In this document: positions 12,033 through 22,742 of the stretch, one piece after another
Layout: every line of letters starts with the position of its first letter
Position numbering within the stretch: position 1 is the stretch's first letter
Origin: Nautilus pompilius
Taxonomy: Eukaryota > Mollusca > Cephalopoda > Nautilida > Nautilidae
Assembly: GCA_018389105.1 (NCBI GenBank)
Contig: JACATO010000311.1
Coordinates: 367,501-431,500 of the forward strand
Length of the DNA: 64,000 bases
Direction: 5' to 3'
Made by a program: the position numbers and the translations under genes
The notes under the pieces: generated by a model
The model's database searches: none
Seen by the model: the letters and a program-made list of their open reading frames with translations, nothing else
Told to the model about the DNA's origin: nothing

Positions 12033-12923
12033 GTGAGTTGGGGGCGGGTTTTTGAGGGGGAGATAACTCGATTGAAGAAACTCTCTCTCCTTTTCTACCT
12101 TTGTCGCATCGTTCGTTTATTTACATATTATGAATATTCTATTTTTCTAAGTGAAATATATGTAGATTTTTTTGGTGTTCACGTGGTTGTGTATCTAATG
12201 TGGTGGACCTTCTCTCCATCCTATCTTCCCATTCTTTTGGTCAGATGCTGACACCTTGCGATGTTAGCTAACGCTGATCCCAGGGATATGTTGCTATTTA
12301 AAGTAAATCCCCTTTTAATAATAATAATAATAATTATTATTATTAAACGTCGTTCTAATTTAATCGAACTCGAAAATGAAAACTTAGGGCAGGGAGAGAG
12401 AGAGAGAAGCGATCGCCTTTCCGACAGGTCGTTATTCACAAAGGTAACCCTGACCGCTCAAAAACGCACGCGAAGCGGTAATTTAAAGATGAAGACTTTA
12501 GAAATTTTTGGAAGCTTTGAAATCAGGAATTTCCATATTTAATCTCCCACGTTTTCCATCCAGATAGTATCCAAGCCCTCCTCCAAGTGAAAGCGAGGCT
12601 TGATTATCAAAACCCTGTGAACCAGAATTCCGTCTGTCTGCCTGTCCACGCACTCGCGAGACTTATCTAAATTCCTGGAGATGTTTAGTGTGTCCGGCCC
12701 TATTATTTAAGTTTTGTTATTCAGGCCCCCTATCTATGGAGACGATTAATACACACACGAAGATGTGTGCGTTCTCTAAAACCATCTCTCTTCTCAGGAA
12801 CCATAGAGACGGACATGAAGTTAACTCTTAAATTTGGTACCTGCTCAGAACACTGGTTAACCCTTTGGACGGTGTGCACTTCTCTTTAGCTTGCTAATAT
12901 TCCCCCCTCCTTTATATCCCCAG
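12033..12923 (+). other. Intron spanning the change from CpG-rich to AT-rich DNA
   Basis: An 891 bp intron. It contains an (AAT)n/(ATT)n palindromic microsatellite at about 12318-12347. Base composition changes through this intron and the next from CpG-rich to AT-rich. No gene or transposon is seen. Confidence 0.5.
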
Positions 12924-13007
12924 GAATTTCTTGAAGACTTCAAGACAAAAGAGGAGAAGATTTGTCAACTTGTTGAGCTGGGAGATAAGTTTCGAGATGA
13001 TACCCAG
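12924..13007 (+). CDS. MACF1/DST: Spectraplakin exon 8 of window: spectrin repeat piece
   Basis: An 84 nt exon, phase 0/0, acceptor TATCCCCAG and donor CAG/GTACAT. It encodes 28 residues, EFLEDFKTKEEKICQLVELG and RFRDDTQ-like end. It starts with EF, the same helix-B start at which many later exons begin. It continues the repeat opened in exon 7 (LFK/EFLEDF). Confidence 0.85.
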
Positions 13008-13586
13008 GTACATATAATGTTTTTGTGCTTGCTTTGTTATGGCACCCACAACCCTAAGTCTACAATCCATGAAAATCAGTTGCCTTTTTATTGCTAATTT
13101 AAATTTAGAAAAATTAAATTGACTTGGTAATGAGTTGGATATTTTCTAAATATAATAAACGTTTTTTTTTTTGATTTTTAGTTTATACATACTTTTTATC
13201 TTTTTAATAAACCTTCATGCACAGCAAATGTAAATGTAATTGTCATTGAATGTAAATAGTGATCATCTTTTTTAATCTGTTTCTCATTAATTCAAATATA
13301 TGTAAACTGATTGTCTTCTGTGTAGTAACGGAGATAATACATGTTTCTGTTTTTTTTCACAATGGCAGATTTAATGTGTACAATAGTATTTGTTGTGGCT
13401 GTTCGATGATATTACAAACTGTGCTTAATTACATTCTTTTTCTTGAGCTATTTTAACTTAAACTCTGTTGATTTGATATGCAAATATGCAAATTACACCC
13501 AATGTTGTTGTGCACAAGGATATTATTTTTAGGGTTGTCTTTATTTCAATTAACAAAGTAATCGGCTTTCCTCTTTTTTTGTTAAG
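13008..13586 (+). other. Intron, AT-rich
   Basis: A 579 bp AT-rich intron with T runs and no recognised element. Confidence 0.5.
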
Positions 13587-14708
13587 GAATTTATGAATGG
13601 TGTAGAAAAGTATAGAAGACATGTGCACATCATGCCAACTATCAAAGAGGAAACTGAAGAGTCGGCTATGATAGATGAAGAACTTGAATCATTGGAAGCA
13701 AAATACAAGGATATATCACGAGAATGCGTGAAGTATATGGAACAACTGACATCACTAGTAAAACAAAAGAAAGATTTCACAGACCTTAATAACAAGCTTA
13801 TCGCCGTTTATCCTGGTCTGGAAAGCAAGCTGAAGAGTGTGGATGTCGAATCTGTGACCAAGAATCCTGAAGAGGTTACCAGTTGCCTAAACAGTATGAA
13901 GCATCTAAAAGCAGATTTGATTGGTCAGGGGAAACGACTCCGGGACTTGCACCAAGTTGGTGAAAAACTTGTGCAAGGTTTGACTCACATGAATATGAAA
14001 GAAGATGCTAACAAAATACTGAACACCATTCTGGATCGGGAGAATACCAATGTGGCATTGCACAAGAATATTGATGACATTGAGGAAGTCCTCACTGCAG
14101 CTTTGTCAGCATCCAAAAGCATCATCAACAGATTAGAAAACATGCTGTCCTGGGTTGAGGATGCTGATGAAAGCGTGAGCAAGAATGAACCAATCAGCTT
14201 GATGAAAGACAAGCTGGAAAGCCAACTGGTGAGCCAGCGACAGTTAAATGCAGAGATTAGCAGCAACAAGTCGATGGTGGAGAAACTGGCACAGGAATGC
14301 ACTGAAGTGGCTGGAGCAGAGGCAAAGCTGGCCGAAGTGGATGACAAGATTGATGAATTGGAAAAGAAATCATATTCTCGGACACAGAAACTTGAAGACA
14401 CAGTTGCTAAGATTTCCAGTTTTGAGGACCATGTTGGGGAGATTAGCTCTTGGCTCAATGACTCTATTGTCACATTGAAATCTAGACCAAATAGCGTTAT
14501 GCCTCATGTGTTCAAGGCTCGAGTTGACAGTCTGTACAATGAAAAGAAAGACAAAGAAGCAAATATGGAAGACATTCGGCAGCTGGTGAAAGAGATCATG
14601 AGAAACAACAAAATTTGTGATGATTACACTTTGAAAGGAAGCCTGGCAGATGTTCAAGATAGATGGCATGAGCTGACAGAACTGTTGGTTCAAGAAATTT
14701 CCCTTGAG
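13587..14708 (+). CDS. MACF1/DST: Spectraplakin exon 9 of window: large exon with several spectrin repeats
   Basis: A 1122 nt exon, phase 0/0, acceptor TTTTTTTGTTAAG and donor GAG/GTTTGT (a weak donor). It encodes 374 residues with no intron, about three and a half spectrin repeats. Helix-A tryptophans are seen in MLSWVEDADES near 14140 and ISSWLNDSIVT near 14440. The first part (IKEETEESAMIDEELESLEA) is strongly acidic. The protein is rod-forming coiled helix without catalytic role. The size is odd beside neighbouring exons of 80-330 nt. CpG is clearly rarer than in exons 5-7. Confidence 0.92.
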
Positions 14709-17700
14709 GTTTGTAAATATATGTACTTTAATACAACTATTTCTTAGTATTTTACCCTATGTAGAGCTTACCACATTATCCAAAGTTTTCTTAATTTCAT
14801 TGTTTACACATTTTAAAATTATCTCAAACAGTGAAAATCTTAAAAACTTTTCCCAATTTTTATATGGTTTCTTGAAGATGTGAAGAGACAGAATTAAATG
14901 ATAAACAAATATTCATAAAAGCGAAGGAAGTTTGTTTTTCTCCACTTACTTTATATAAAATGTTTGTGATAATTTGCTTGCTTAAATACTGGGATATACT
15001 GGAGTTTTAATAATAATTATTTTCTCTCTGTGAACTGTATAATTTTAAACATACAGGGAAGGAAAGAAAATCATAAATGTTTCCAGTGTTAATATATTTT
15101 TTTCTATTTGATTATTTGTTAAAACTTCTACAGGTTTTTCTGTTGGTGAGCATGCAGTTTAGACAGACAGTGGACATTTTCTAATTTATTAAATAATAAA
15201 ATGAAATAGTTTTGTTTGTTTCCAAATGGACAGTACAAAAACTATTGTTTATTTACGACTGATGTCTACAGGAACTGTGCAAATTCACAACTTCAGTCAA
15301 CAGACTTTCAAAATCTTTAAGTGGTAATGTAATTTTAAAAAGAGTTTTTTGTAAATATTTCGCTTCATATTTTCACATTTTTATTATTGTTGTTTTAAAT
15401 TTTAAAAAAAAAAATCACTTTAAACAACCCTAAAGAGAAATCTTAGTAATTTCTGCTTAAATCAGTTTTTTAAATTTTTCTCTCATTAATATTTTGAATA
15501 TTAGGGGTAAACTAGTCTGTCCTAGGACTGAATATCAGTGATAAGTTCTGCAAATTTACAAAAAATTTACTTTTTTTTAAAATGGAGCACTCTTTAAACT
15601 TTAAAGTTAAAAAAAGTAAACCTGCAATTATTGTAGTAGTCTGCTGTTGTCTCGTTAACAGGTGCAACCCTCACAGTGTACTTAGATATACTAAGCAAAA
15701 TGGGCAGGAAGCTTTGTAAAGTGACCAGGCCTCTTCCCAGTTTATCACTGGGAGCATTAAGTGGAGTGGGCATCAGTCTGTCTGTTATTACTTCATTCTC
15801 TTGTCAGGCATTTAGCCTAATGACCCTGACTCTTCTATGTTTGTCCAAGTTTTAATTCCTGCTCAATGCTGTATATCACATGTAGTTGCTTTCTCCATGT
15901 CTCATCCAGCAGCAACTAGCCTAGGATTCCATCTGTGGGATGGCTCCTGTTTAAAAAAGAAGAGTCTTTATGATTTTGTTAGTCAAGTCATCTTTATTTT
16001 TCTTTTGTTTGTTTTCATTTTTTTTTTTAGGAAGAATAGTGTTAGTACAAATTACTTCCTTTTCCCAGGAGTCTTGAATAAGCCATCATGGTTTTCTGTT
16101 GCCTTGTACCAATTAAACTAAATTGATGCAGTAAAATAAGTAAATGTAGTTAACTTTTCTTTTTTTTCTCTTTCCATTTGTAGCACAAATTACAGCTGTT
16201 CATGTTCATAAAGCTAAGAATTTGCTTTTTCAAATTACAAAAAAAAATGTAACTAATAGTTTTAAATTTAAAGACAATTGCTAATGCTTGAGGTTTTCTC
16301 ATATTCCAATATTTAAAATTTGTGAAGCAACAGCAATTTAATTTAACTTAATTTTTTTATGAAATATAATACAAATATTTTAGATTCATACTCTGGAATG
16401 ATTCTTGAAAACTTTATTATTGAAGCTTCTCATTCCATCCTGGTGAAAGAATATTTGAGGAAAGTCCGTCTTCTCTTTAAATGCACACTGCATTTTTCTA
16501 GACTTAAATAAGAATTTAAAAATCTAAAAAAATCTCTTATTTGGTTTTGTTCAGTATATGGGTTTGTGTTCACCCCCCCCAAATTTCTTGGCAATGCCAG
16601 AAACATTCTGGAGCTAGTCAGTGCAAAGCTATGCCATGAATTTAAAATGTCATATACCAGCTGCAACAGAAATCAACCCTTTGAGCAGCGGACCTCTACA
16701 TCTTAGCAGTATGTTAGCCAGGTCTCAGCATAGTAACCTCTCTTGGCTCTATTTGAAATCAAAGGAATGTTCTAACCCTAACTATCATTAGTAAGACTCG
16801 ACTGTGGTAAACAAATTAAATAAAATCTAACTTTGTGCCCTGTTGCAGTTGAAACTACTTGCCAAGCTGGTATAAAGAAGATATTCTGATTACTAAAATA
16901 TAAAATTATAATTTAAAATTATTTTCAGGCTTGATTAAATAAAATCTAACTTCTACTGTGTCAAAGTAGAAATGAAATGCTAAGGAAAGGTCTGTGTGCT
17001 AGAATATGAAATTTTATTTTTTAACAATTACAGAGGAAACATTACACATAAGTAGCACATAAACAGACCATAATAAAGTTGACAATTGCACTAGCTGGCT
17101 TCTCTTAAGGTTAAATTAATAATAGTTATATATTTTTAATTATGAGTTGTTCTTTTTTTTTTTTTCCAGTGTCAAACTCAGTTTATTTTCTGGATTAAAA
17201 AAAACAAGTTACGGTGTAATTTTTAAGTAATATTCAGAAATGTATTTTTTTTACACCAAGTCAGATGTTAAAAGCAAATTTGATAAATTAGTGAGTCAGG
17301 AGGATTGACAGATTGTTTGATGAAAGAGCCTTAGTAGTTGTATAAATTAATATCTCCAATAAGGGATGGATTAATATTTAAAGATAAGTAAAATGATATA
17401 TTATGATAAAATTAATTAATTAAATATGGGTTTTGCTACACATTTTAATTTTTCAAAAGAATGGCATTTCTATCAACAAATTAAATATTCAAATTGCTAA
17501 AAATTGTGTTATTCGTATTTATTTTATCCATATCTCCTTCAGTAAGAATTATGTCTCTTAGTACACAAATTAGTAAAATTTTCTATATAATTACATAAAA
17601 TGTGCATTTATAAGAAAAAAAAAAGTTTTAACATGCAGCCCATAGCTGAAGTTCTGAGGCAGCAAGTATTACAGTAAGGAACGGTGGTGAAGATCAAGCA

Positions 17701-18431
17701 CAGTTTTGTCTGGACACAAATGTGATGTGTATGATAGATAATGGACTTCTTAAGTCAGTTCACCAAACAATTTACTTAGCTAAAGGAAGAAAAGAAAGAT
17801 TCCTGTAAAATGTTATTAGTATGGCAGACTGTGTTAACTTTGGAGAATTAAAGATGTAATGTGTGAACCTTTACGTTAATGCAGAAAGGTAAATCTTTAT
17901 CATCTTTCCTTATATGTGCAACCAGGTAGAGCAAGGAATTGATTTTTTGGAGTTTCTTCAAATGTTTTGAACTTTACCTTTCTTTTTTGTTTTCTTTCTC
18001 TCTCTCTAATCTCTTTTCTCATTAACAGATGGGAAAAAAAAATTTTTAGACAAGAAAAAATGTTTGATTAAGGGCAATTCTTTGTTCTGTCATCCTGTTG
18101 TTTGAGTCTGAGGATGCTGTGATGGTGTTAAATAGGCATTCAGAAGTATTGTCTGCTTTTCCCACTTGGATATTCAAAATTGCAAATATTAGTAAAATTG
18201 CTACATTAAAAGATAGCCAAGCCAGACCTGAAGACACCAGGGCAGAAAGTTACTGTGACTTTGAAAAAGTAATTTTGAAGTAATTCATATGCTACCTTTA
18301 TTCAATTGAATACAAGGACCATAAAAATATTATTTTGATCTAAACCTCTTGTTACAAAAATAAAAACTTCCATTCTTTGAAAGCATGCTTAAGATGTTTG
18401 GTTTAGCATCATTTTGTTACCTTTTGTACAG
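14709..18431 (+). other. Long AT-rich intron
   Basis: A 3.7 kb AT-rich intron. A short duplicated word (TAAATAAAATCTAACTT) occurs near 16816 and 16935. Many A and T runs occur. I find no exon, RNA gene or recognisable transposon. Confidence 0.5.
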
Positions 18432-18551
18432 GCTTTGACTGAGATAGATGGACTGCTGAAATACCTTGACAAAGCAGAGAATGACATCAACACCGCAGAG
18501 CCGATCAGTATTGACCAGGAGATTGTACAGGTGCAACTACGGGAGCATAAT
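18432..18551 (+). CDS. MACF1/DST: Spectraplakin exon 10 of window: spectrin repeat piece
   Basis: A 120 nt exon, phase 0/0, acceptor TTTTGTACAG and donor AAT/GTAAGC. It encodes ALTEIDGLLKYLDKAEND and on to VQVQLREHN, helix A and the start of helix B of a repeat. A Leu-Lys-Tyr takes the usual Trp place (LLKYLDKAE). It joins the next exon as REHN/EFHDDL. Confidence 0.87.
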
Positions 18552-19610
18552 GTAAGCATACGTCTCATCTGATGCATGCAGGAGTGTCAGAATGTTTGTG
18601 TATGTATGAGGTTATTGGGGAAACTAGGAATTCTAAACAAAAACAAATATCTAACCAACTAGTAATTATAAAAAATCTTTTCTCTCCTGAATGTTAATAA
18701 TTGTTGTCTGTAATAGCTACAAAAATAAACTGCAGTGAGACTATCTTACTTAGAGAAAAGTGCAGTTTTCAAGTTTGAAATACTGAATGATATCAATATA
18801 CTCTTGTGTTCTTCATAAAGAGTGAGGCTTTTCAGAAAACGACTTAGCACTCTATTAGTTTTGGTCTCTGGTGCTGGATAATTGGATTGCATTGTGTGTT
18901 TTAGAGCATGTCGTTTGTGAAGCCACACATTTACAAACAATAAATAAAATATAAAAATGGACTGAATGCATCTTGTTTCATGCACTTTATGTAACTTCAC
19001 TAAATTTGTATTCTTTGTTAAACACTAGGTGAGATTTTAAAATAAAAATCAATCATCTTTTTTAATGAAATACAAAATTAGAAGAAGAAAAGTGAATTAT
19101 CTGTAACCTTATCGAAAATATTTCAATTATTTTTATATGAAATCTGCAGAGGTGTCTCCAGATTTTATAACGGAAAATCTTTGGTTCATTGTAATTGTCA
19201 TCTTTGTACTCCTGTTCTTGTAACAGCTTATGACTGTATCGAAGTGACAGTGTTTATACTAAGAAGCTCTAAAATGTTGTGATGAAATCAAATTTGTTAA
19301 AAGCAAATTTTAAAATTGAACAGCAAGCACCCTGGTATGCCAAAAGATGGTGTTTAATCCATGTTTTCCTTTAGCTTTAAAAATTTTCTTTTTAAATCTG
19401 AATTGGTAAACAGTTTTTGGCTACATGTTCTGATGGATCCCTTTTAGTTAAAGAAAGAAAGAAAGAAAGTTAAAAACAAAGTGATCAGGCAGAATTATAT
19501 GTTGCAGCTGTCAAATTTACAGCACAATTATCAGTTTAGTTCAGGTGTGACTCAGATTGCTTTCATCCTCAAACGTGAGTATCAAGTCTCAGTTAAATCT
19601 CTGTTTTCAG
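18552..19610 (+). other. Intron, AT-rich
   Basis: A 1.06 kb intron with a (GAAA)n stretch at about 19451-19469 and no recognised element. Confidence 0.5.
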
Positions 19611-19937
19611 GAATTCCATGATGACCTGAACCAGAAGAAGAACTCTGTCAAAGATGTCATCAGCAAGTGCAACAGGATGCTGCGGGAGACCACAAACAGT
19701 CAGACCGAGGCAATCAAAAGCCGGCTGGATAGTATTCGAACCCAGGCCGACATTGTTTGTCAGCTCAGTGCTGATCGGCTACATCAGCTCGAGGCAGCCT
19801 TACCCCTGGCTGCCCACTTCAGTGAGAACCAGGTGGAGATCCAGGCGTGGCTGGATGAGATTGAGGCAGAACTGAAGGCTCAGCAGTTAACTGGCGACAA
19901 CCTTGACCAGGTGAAAAAACACCAGGACAGTCTCAAG
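19611..19937 (+). CDS. MACF1/DST: Spectraplakin exon 11 of window: spectrin repeats
   Basis: A 327 nt exon, phase 0/0, acceptor CTGTTTTCAG and donor AAG/GTGAAC. Its 109 residues equal one spectrin repeat length, shifted by half a repeat: helix B/C of one (EFHDDLNQKKNSVKD) and helix A of the next (EIQAWLDEIEAELKAQQ), ending HQDSLK. The conserved Trp is in AWLDEIE. The exon is a clean example of an exon matching the repeat period. Confidence 0.92.
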
Positions 19938-21210
19938 GTGAACATCCTTTTTCAATATTCTGATTAATTAGAAAAATCTTGTTGTTATCTTTTAAATTAT
20001 TTAATTAATAGATTTTGGAATGTGTTCATAGGGGCTAAAGGTTTAAATAACAAGGAGTAAGTCATATAAAAAAAAAAAATGTTAATTAATCATGTTTGGT
20101 CAGTTTGAAGAAAATGAAATACTGCTGCAATTTATAATTTGTTCATTTTCTTCTTTTAAATGTTGTTAATTAAACAGCTTATGTTCGTGGTTGTGTAAAA
20201 CTTTCAGCAAAAAACAACATAACTGTACCAAATACATAGGTAAGAATATGACAACTTCTTGCAGATGGTGTGTAAATGCTTTAAAAAGATAACCAAGATG
20301 ATTTCAGCAAAACTGGACTTTCTAAGATCTGTAATGTTCATATAATTAGTTTAGGGTGTATTTAGTTGAAGCAGTAGTTCCTGACTCCAGTGGGTCATAG
20401 GGGTGAAGTACTGGTTCTGGAATTGGCTAGCACCACCTGGCTTAGTTAGAACACATTTTCCAGCATTATAGTGAAAGAGCATCTATTGTGACTCTGAACA
20501 AACCTCCTTTACAGCAATGGCTCAAAAGTATTCCTGTCTCAGTGTTTCTAATCTTAGTGTAATTGAATGGAGCTCAGTAACCTCATAAATGCTCAGTTTT
20601 CTAATTTATTCTGTTTTATTTATGTATTATATTAAACAAATGGTAATAGAAACATTTGGTTGAGATTTATAATATCTGTGGTTGGCAGGGCATCATTGGG
20701 AAGCTAATGACTTAAAAAAATTTATTTTTTACAAAGTGTAATAATGGGTAGGTTGAGTTTTGGAGACGTTACTTTAGTTCACTGATGCCATTTTTTTGTT
20801 AGGTTAAAATAAACAATGACTTTGTCTACTTGTTAAGTAGTATTCAGTTTGAAGCTAGATATCAATTGCTTGCTTATAACCAGTTTATTTTCACTTTTAG
20901 TCAGATTTTCTCTGAAACCTGTTTGATGAATAAACATATTGTAGAATAGATACATATGTGGTTCTTAGAATGGTTGTGTCAAGGCAACACGTGCACAGAA
21001 GCACAGTTTAATATGGCATCAATTTGTTTAATTCTATTTCCATAAAATACAGAGATTATGAAAAATCAGAGTCAAGTACTTGGTCACAAAGCCGTCTTCC
21101 TGCCAGTCGTCATTGATTGTTCTGGTTGACCAGATAACCATCGATTGTTATCTTACCAAATTACTTGTTCAGGTTCCAACTTTCCGTGAATTATTATTAT
21201 TATTATTAAG
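19938..21210 (+). other. Intron, AT-rich
   Basis: A 1.27 kb intron. Its 3' end is a (TTA/ATT)n microsatellite (about 21190-21208) that takes the place of the pyrimidine tract of the next exon. No other feature is seen. Confidence 0.5.
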
Positions 21211-21420
21211 GTGACTCAACAAATAATCGAAGACCATAAACCATTTGTGGAAGATTTGAAAGCCACTGGCATGGAGCTGATGGATTTGTGTGGAGACAAT
21301 GATGCTACCGATCTTCACAACTGCCTCTACAAAATCAACTCTCGCTATGATGCACTGAGGTCTGATGCTCGTGAGAAGGTGCAGAAACTGAATGACACCA
21401 GAAACATGATGACTCAAGAG
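21211..21420 (+). CDS. MACF1/DST: Spectraplakin exon 12 of window: spectrin repeat
   Basis: A 210 nt exon, phase 0/0, acceptor ATTATTATTAAG and donor GAG/GTGATC. It encodes VTQQIIEDHKPFVEDLKA through RNMMTQE, helices B and C of the repeat begun in exon 11. Both borders are weak: the acceptor sits in a microsatellite and the donor lacks the usual AAGT. The protein continuity across both sides still makes it convincing. Confidence 0.88.
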
Positions 21421-22742
21421 GTGATCTGCCCCCCCTTTTTTTACTTCTTGATTTTTTCTAAAATAAAAAATAAAGAAACAATTACTTTCCGCTTACCTTT
21501 TGTAAATCCATACATTTGTAAGTGCAAATTTTTTAATTGTATGCATAATTCTTTACAAAGGAGCAGGATGATTTTCGTTCTTTAAATGAATGCATCTACT
21601 CAATGCTCTTTATAAATGCATTCACCCATTCTAAACCACTTCTGGACTTCCAGCCCTTTCTGATGCTCATCAAGTTTTGTTACGACCTCTTAACCTGAAA
21701 TAACAACAACAAAAAAAGATTTATTTATTTGTTCTTTTTCTTTTAAAATGTCTTGTTATCTGTACGGGTGAGTGCTGCAATGATCCATTGGTAGACCACT
21801 GGACTGCCAAGGTTGAGGGTTTCATTCAGACCCCTGTTTGGACCAGTTCAGTTTGGTGTCCCTCCTTAGCACGATTTCTTTTTGCTCTTCTTTATCAGTC
21901 AGCCTTGTGTGTTTTATCTGGGCACCCTAACTTATTCCCACATATGAAAAATAAAAATTCTAATAGGGATACTGTGGGACAGGTCCTGTGGTTAACTGTT
22001 GACTGGCTTGCACCTTGACCACTGCTCAAGAGGATCGAATCATACCCAGGTAACTTGCTTGGTCACCAAGGCAGACACTCCACACTTTCCCCTCCTAGCT
22101 TATTGCTGTGAAATGTCCTTAGACCTTGAATGGCAAGACACAAAGCAAGCAAGCATGTATATGCAAGACCAGGAGTTGTATTTTCCAACTAATTTTTAAA
22201 AATAGCTAAGATATATCCTTCCCCAAATCATTCTGTTAAGCACCTTTGCATCCATTTTTATCAGACATCCCTAACAAGATAAAGCATACTCTAGATGAGG
22301 AACCAAATTATAAAAGAACAATGTCCTATTCTTACCATTCCAGAAAAAATAATTCACTTGTCCTTAGAAAATAGTCTCTCTCTCTCTCATGTATGTAGCC
22401 AAATTTTATTTTTATCTAAAACTCTGAAATATTTAAGAAGAAAAAAAAAAGGAATTTCAGCTTTCTTAGTTAAAACGGAATCCAATGGCTATTATGGCTA
22501 TTGTGTGAAACTTTTCCTTTTAAATTAGTAATGCAGTAATTTTATTTCAATTGGTCTAGAAAATATTGGTAAAAAGCCTGTATCTACTCTTTGGCTAATT
22601 TTTGTTTGGACAAAGGAATCTGTAGCATAAAACGTGTGGAAAATATTTAAACAAAAATTTCAATATTCATAGTGTCCCAGTGTACCTCAGTATTGAGGCA
22701 CTTTGGGACACCTTATAGGGTAGAGTGGGAAAATGTCATATA
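21421..22742 (+). other. 5' part of the 11.4 kb intron
   Basis: Intron DNA between exon 12 and the Tigger-like element. It contains a SINE-like copy (see 21770-22190). The rest is AT-rich and shows nothing further. Confidence 0.5.
21770..22190 (+). repeat. SINE-like repeat copy (possible tRNA-derived family)
   Basis: The head resembles tRNA promoter boxes: TGGTAGACCACTGG (A-box-like) about 21790, then GGTTGAGGGTTTCATTC (B-box-like). A core TTTTTGCTCTTCTTTATCAG followed by a TCTAATAGGGATA word recurs in diverged form near 39700-39850 and 61090-61175. Three dispersed, alignable copies support a repeat family. The tRNA origin is an inference. Confidence 0.45.
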
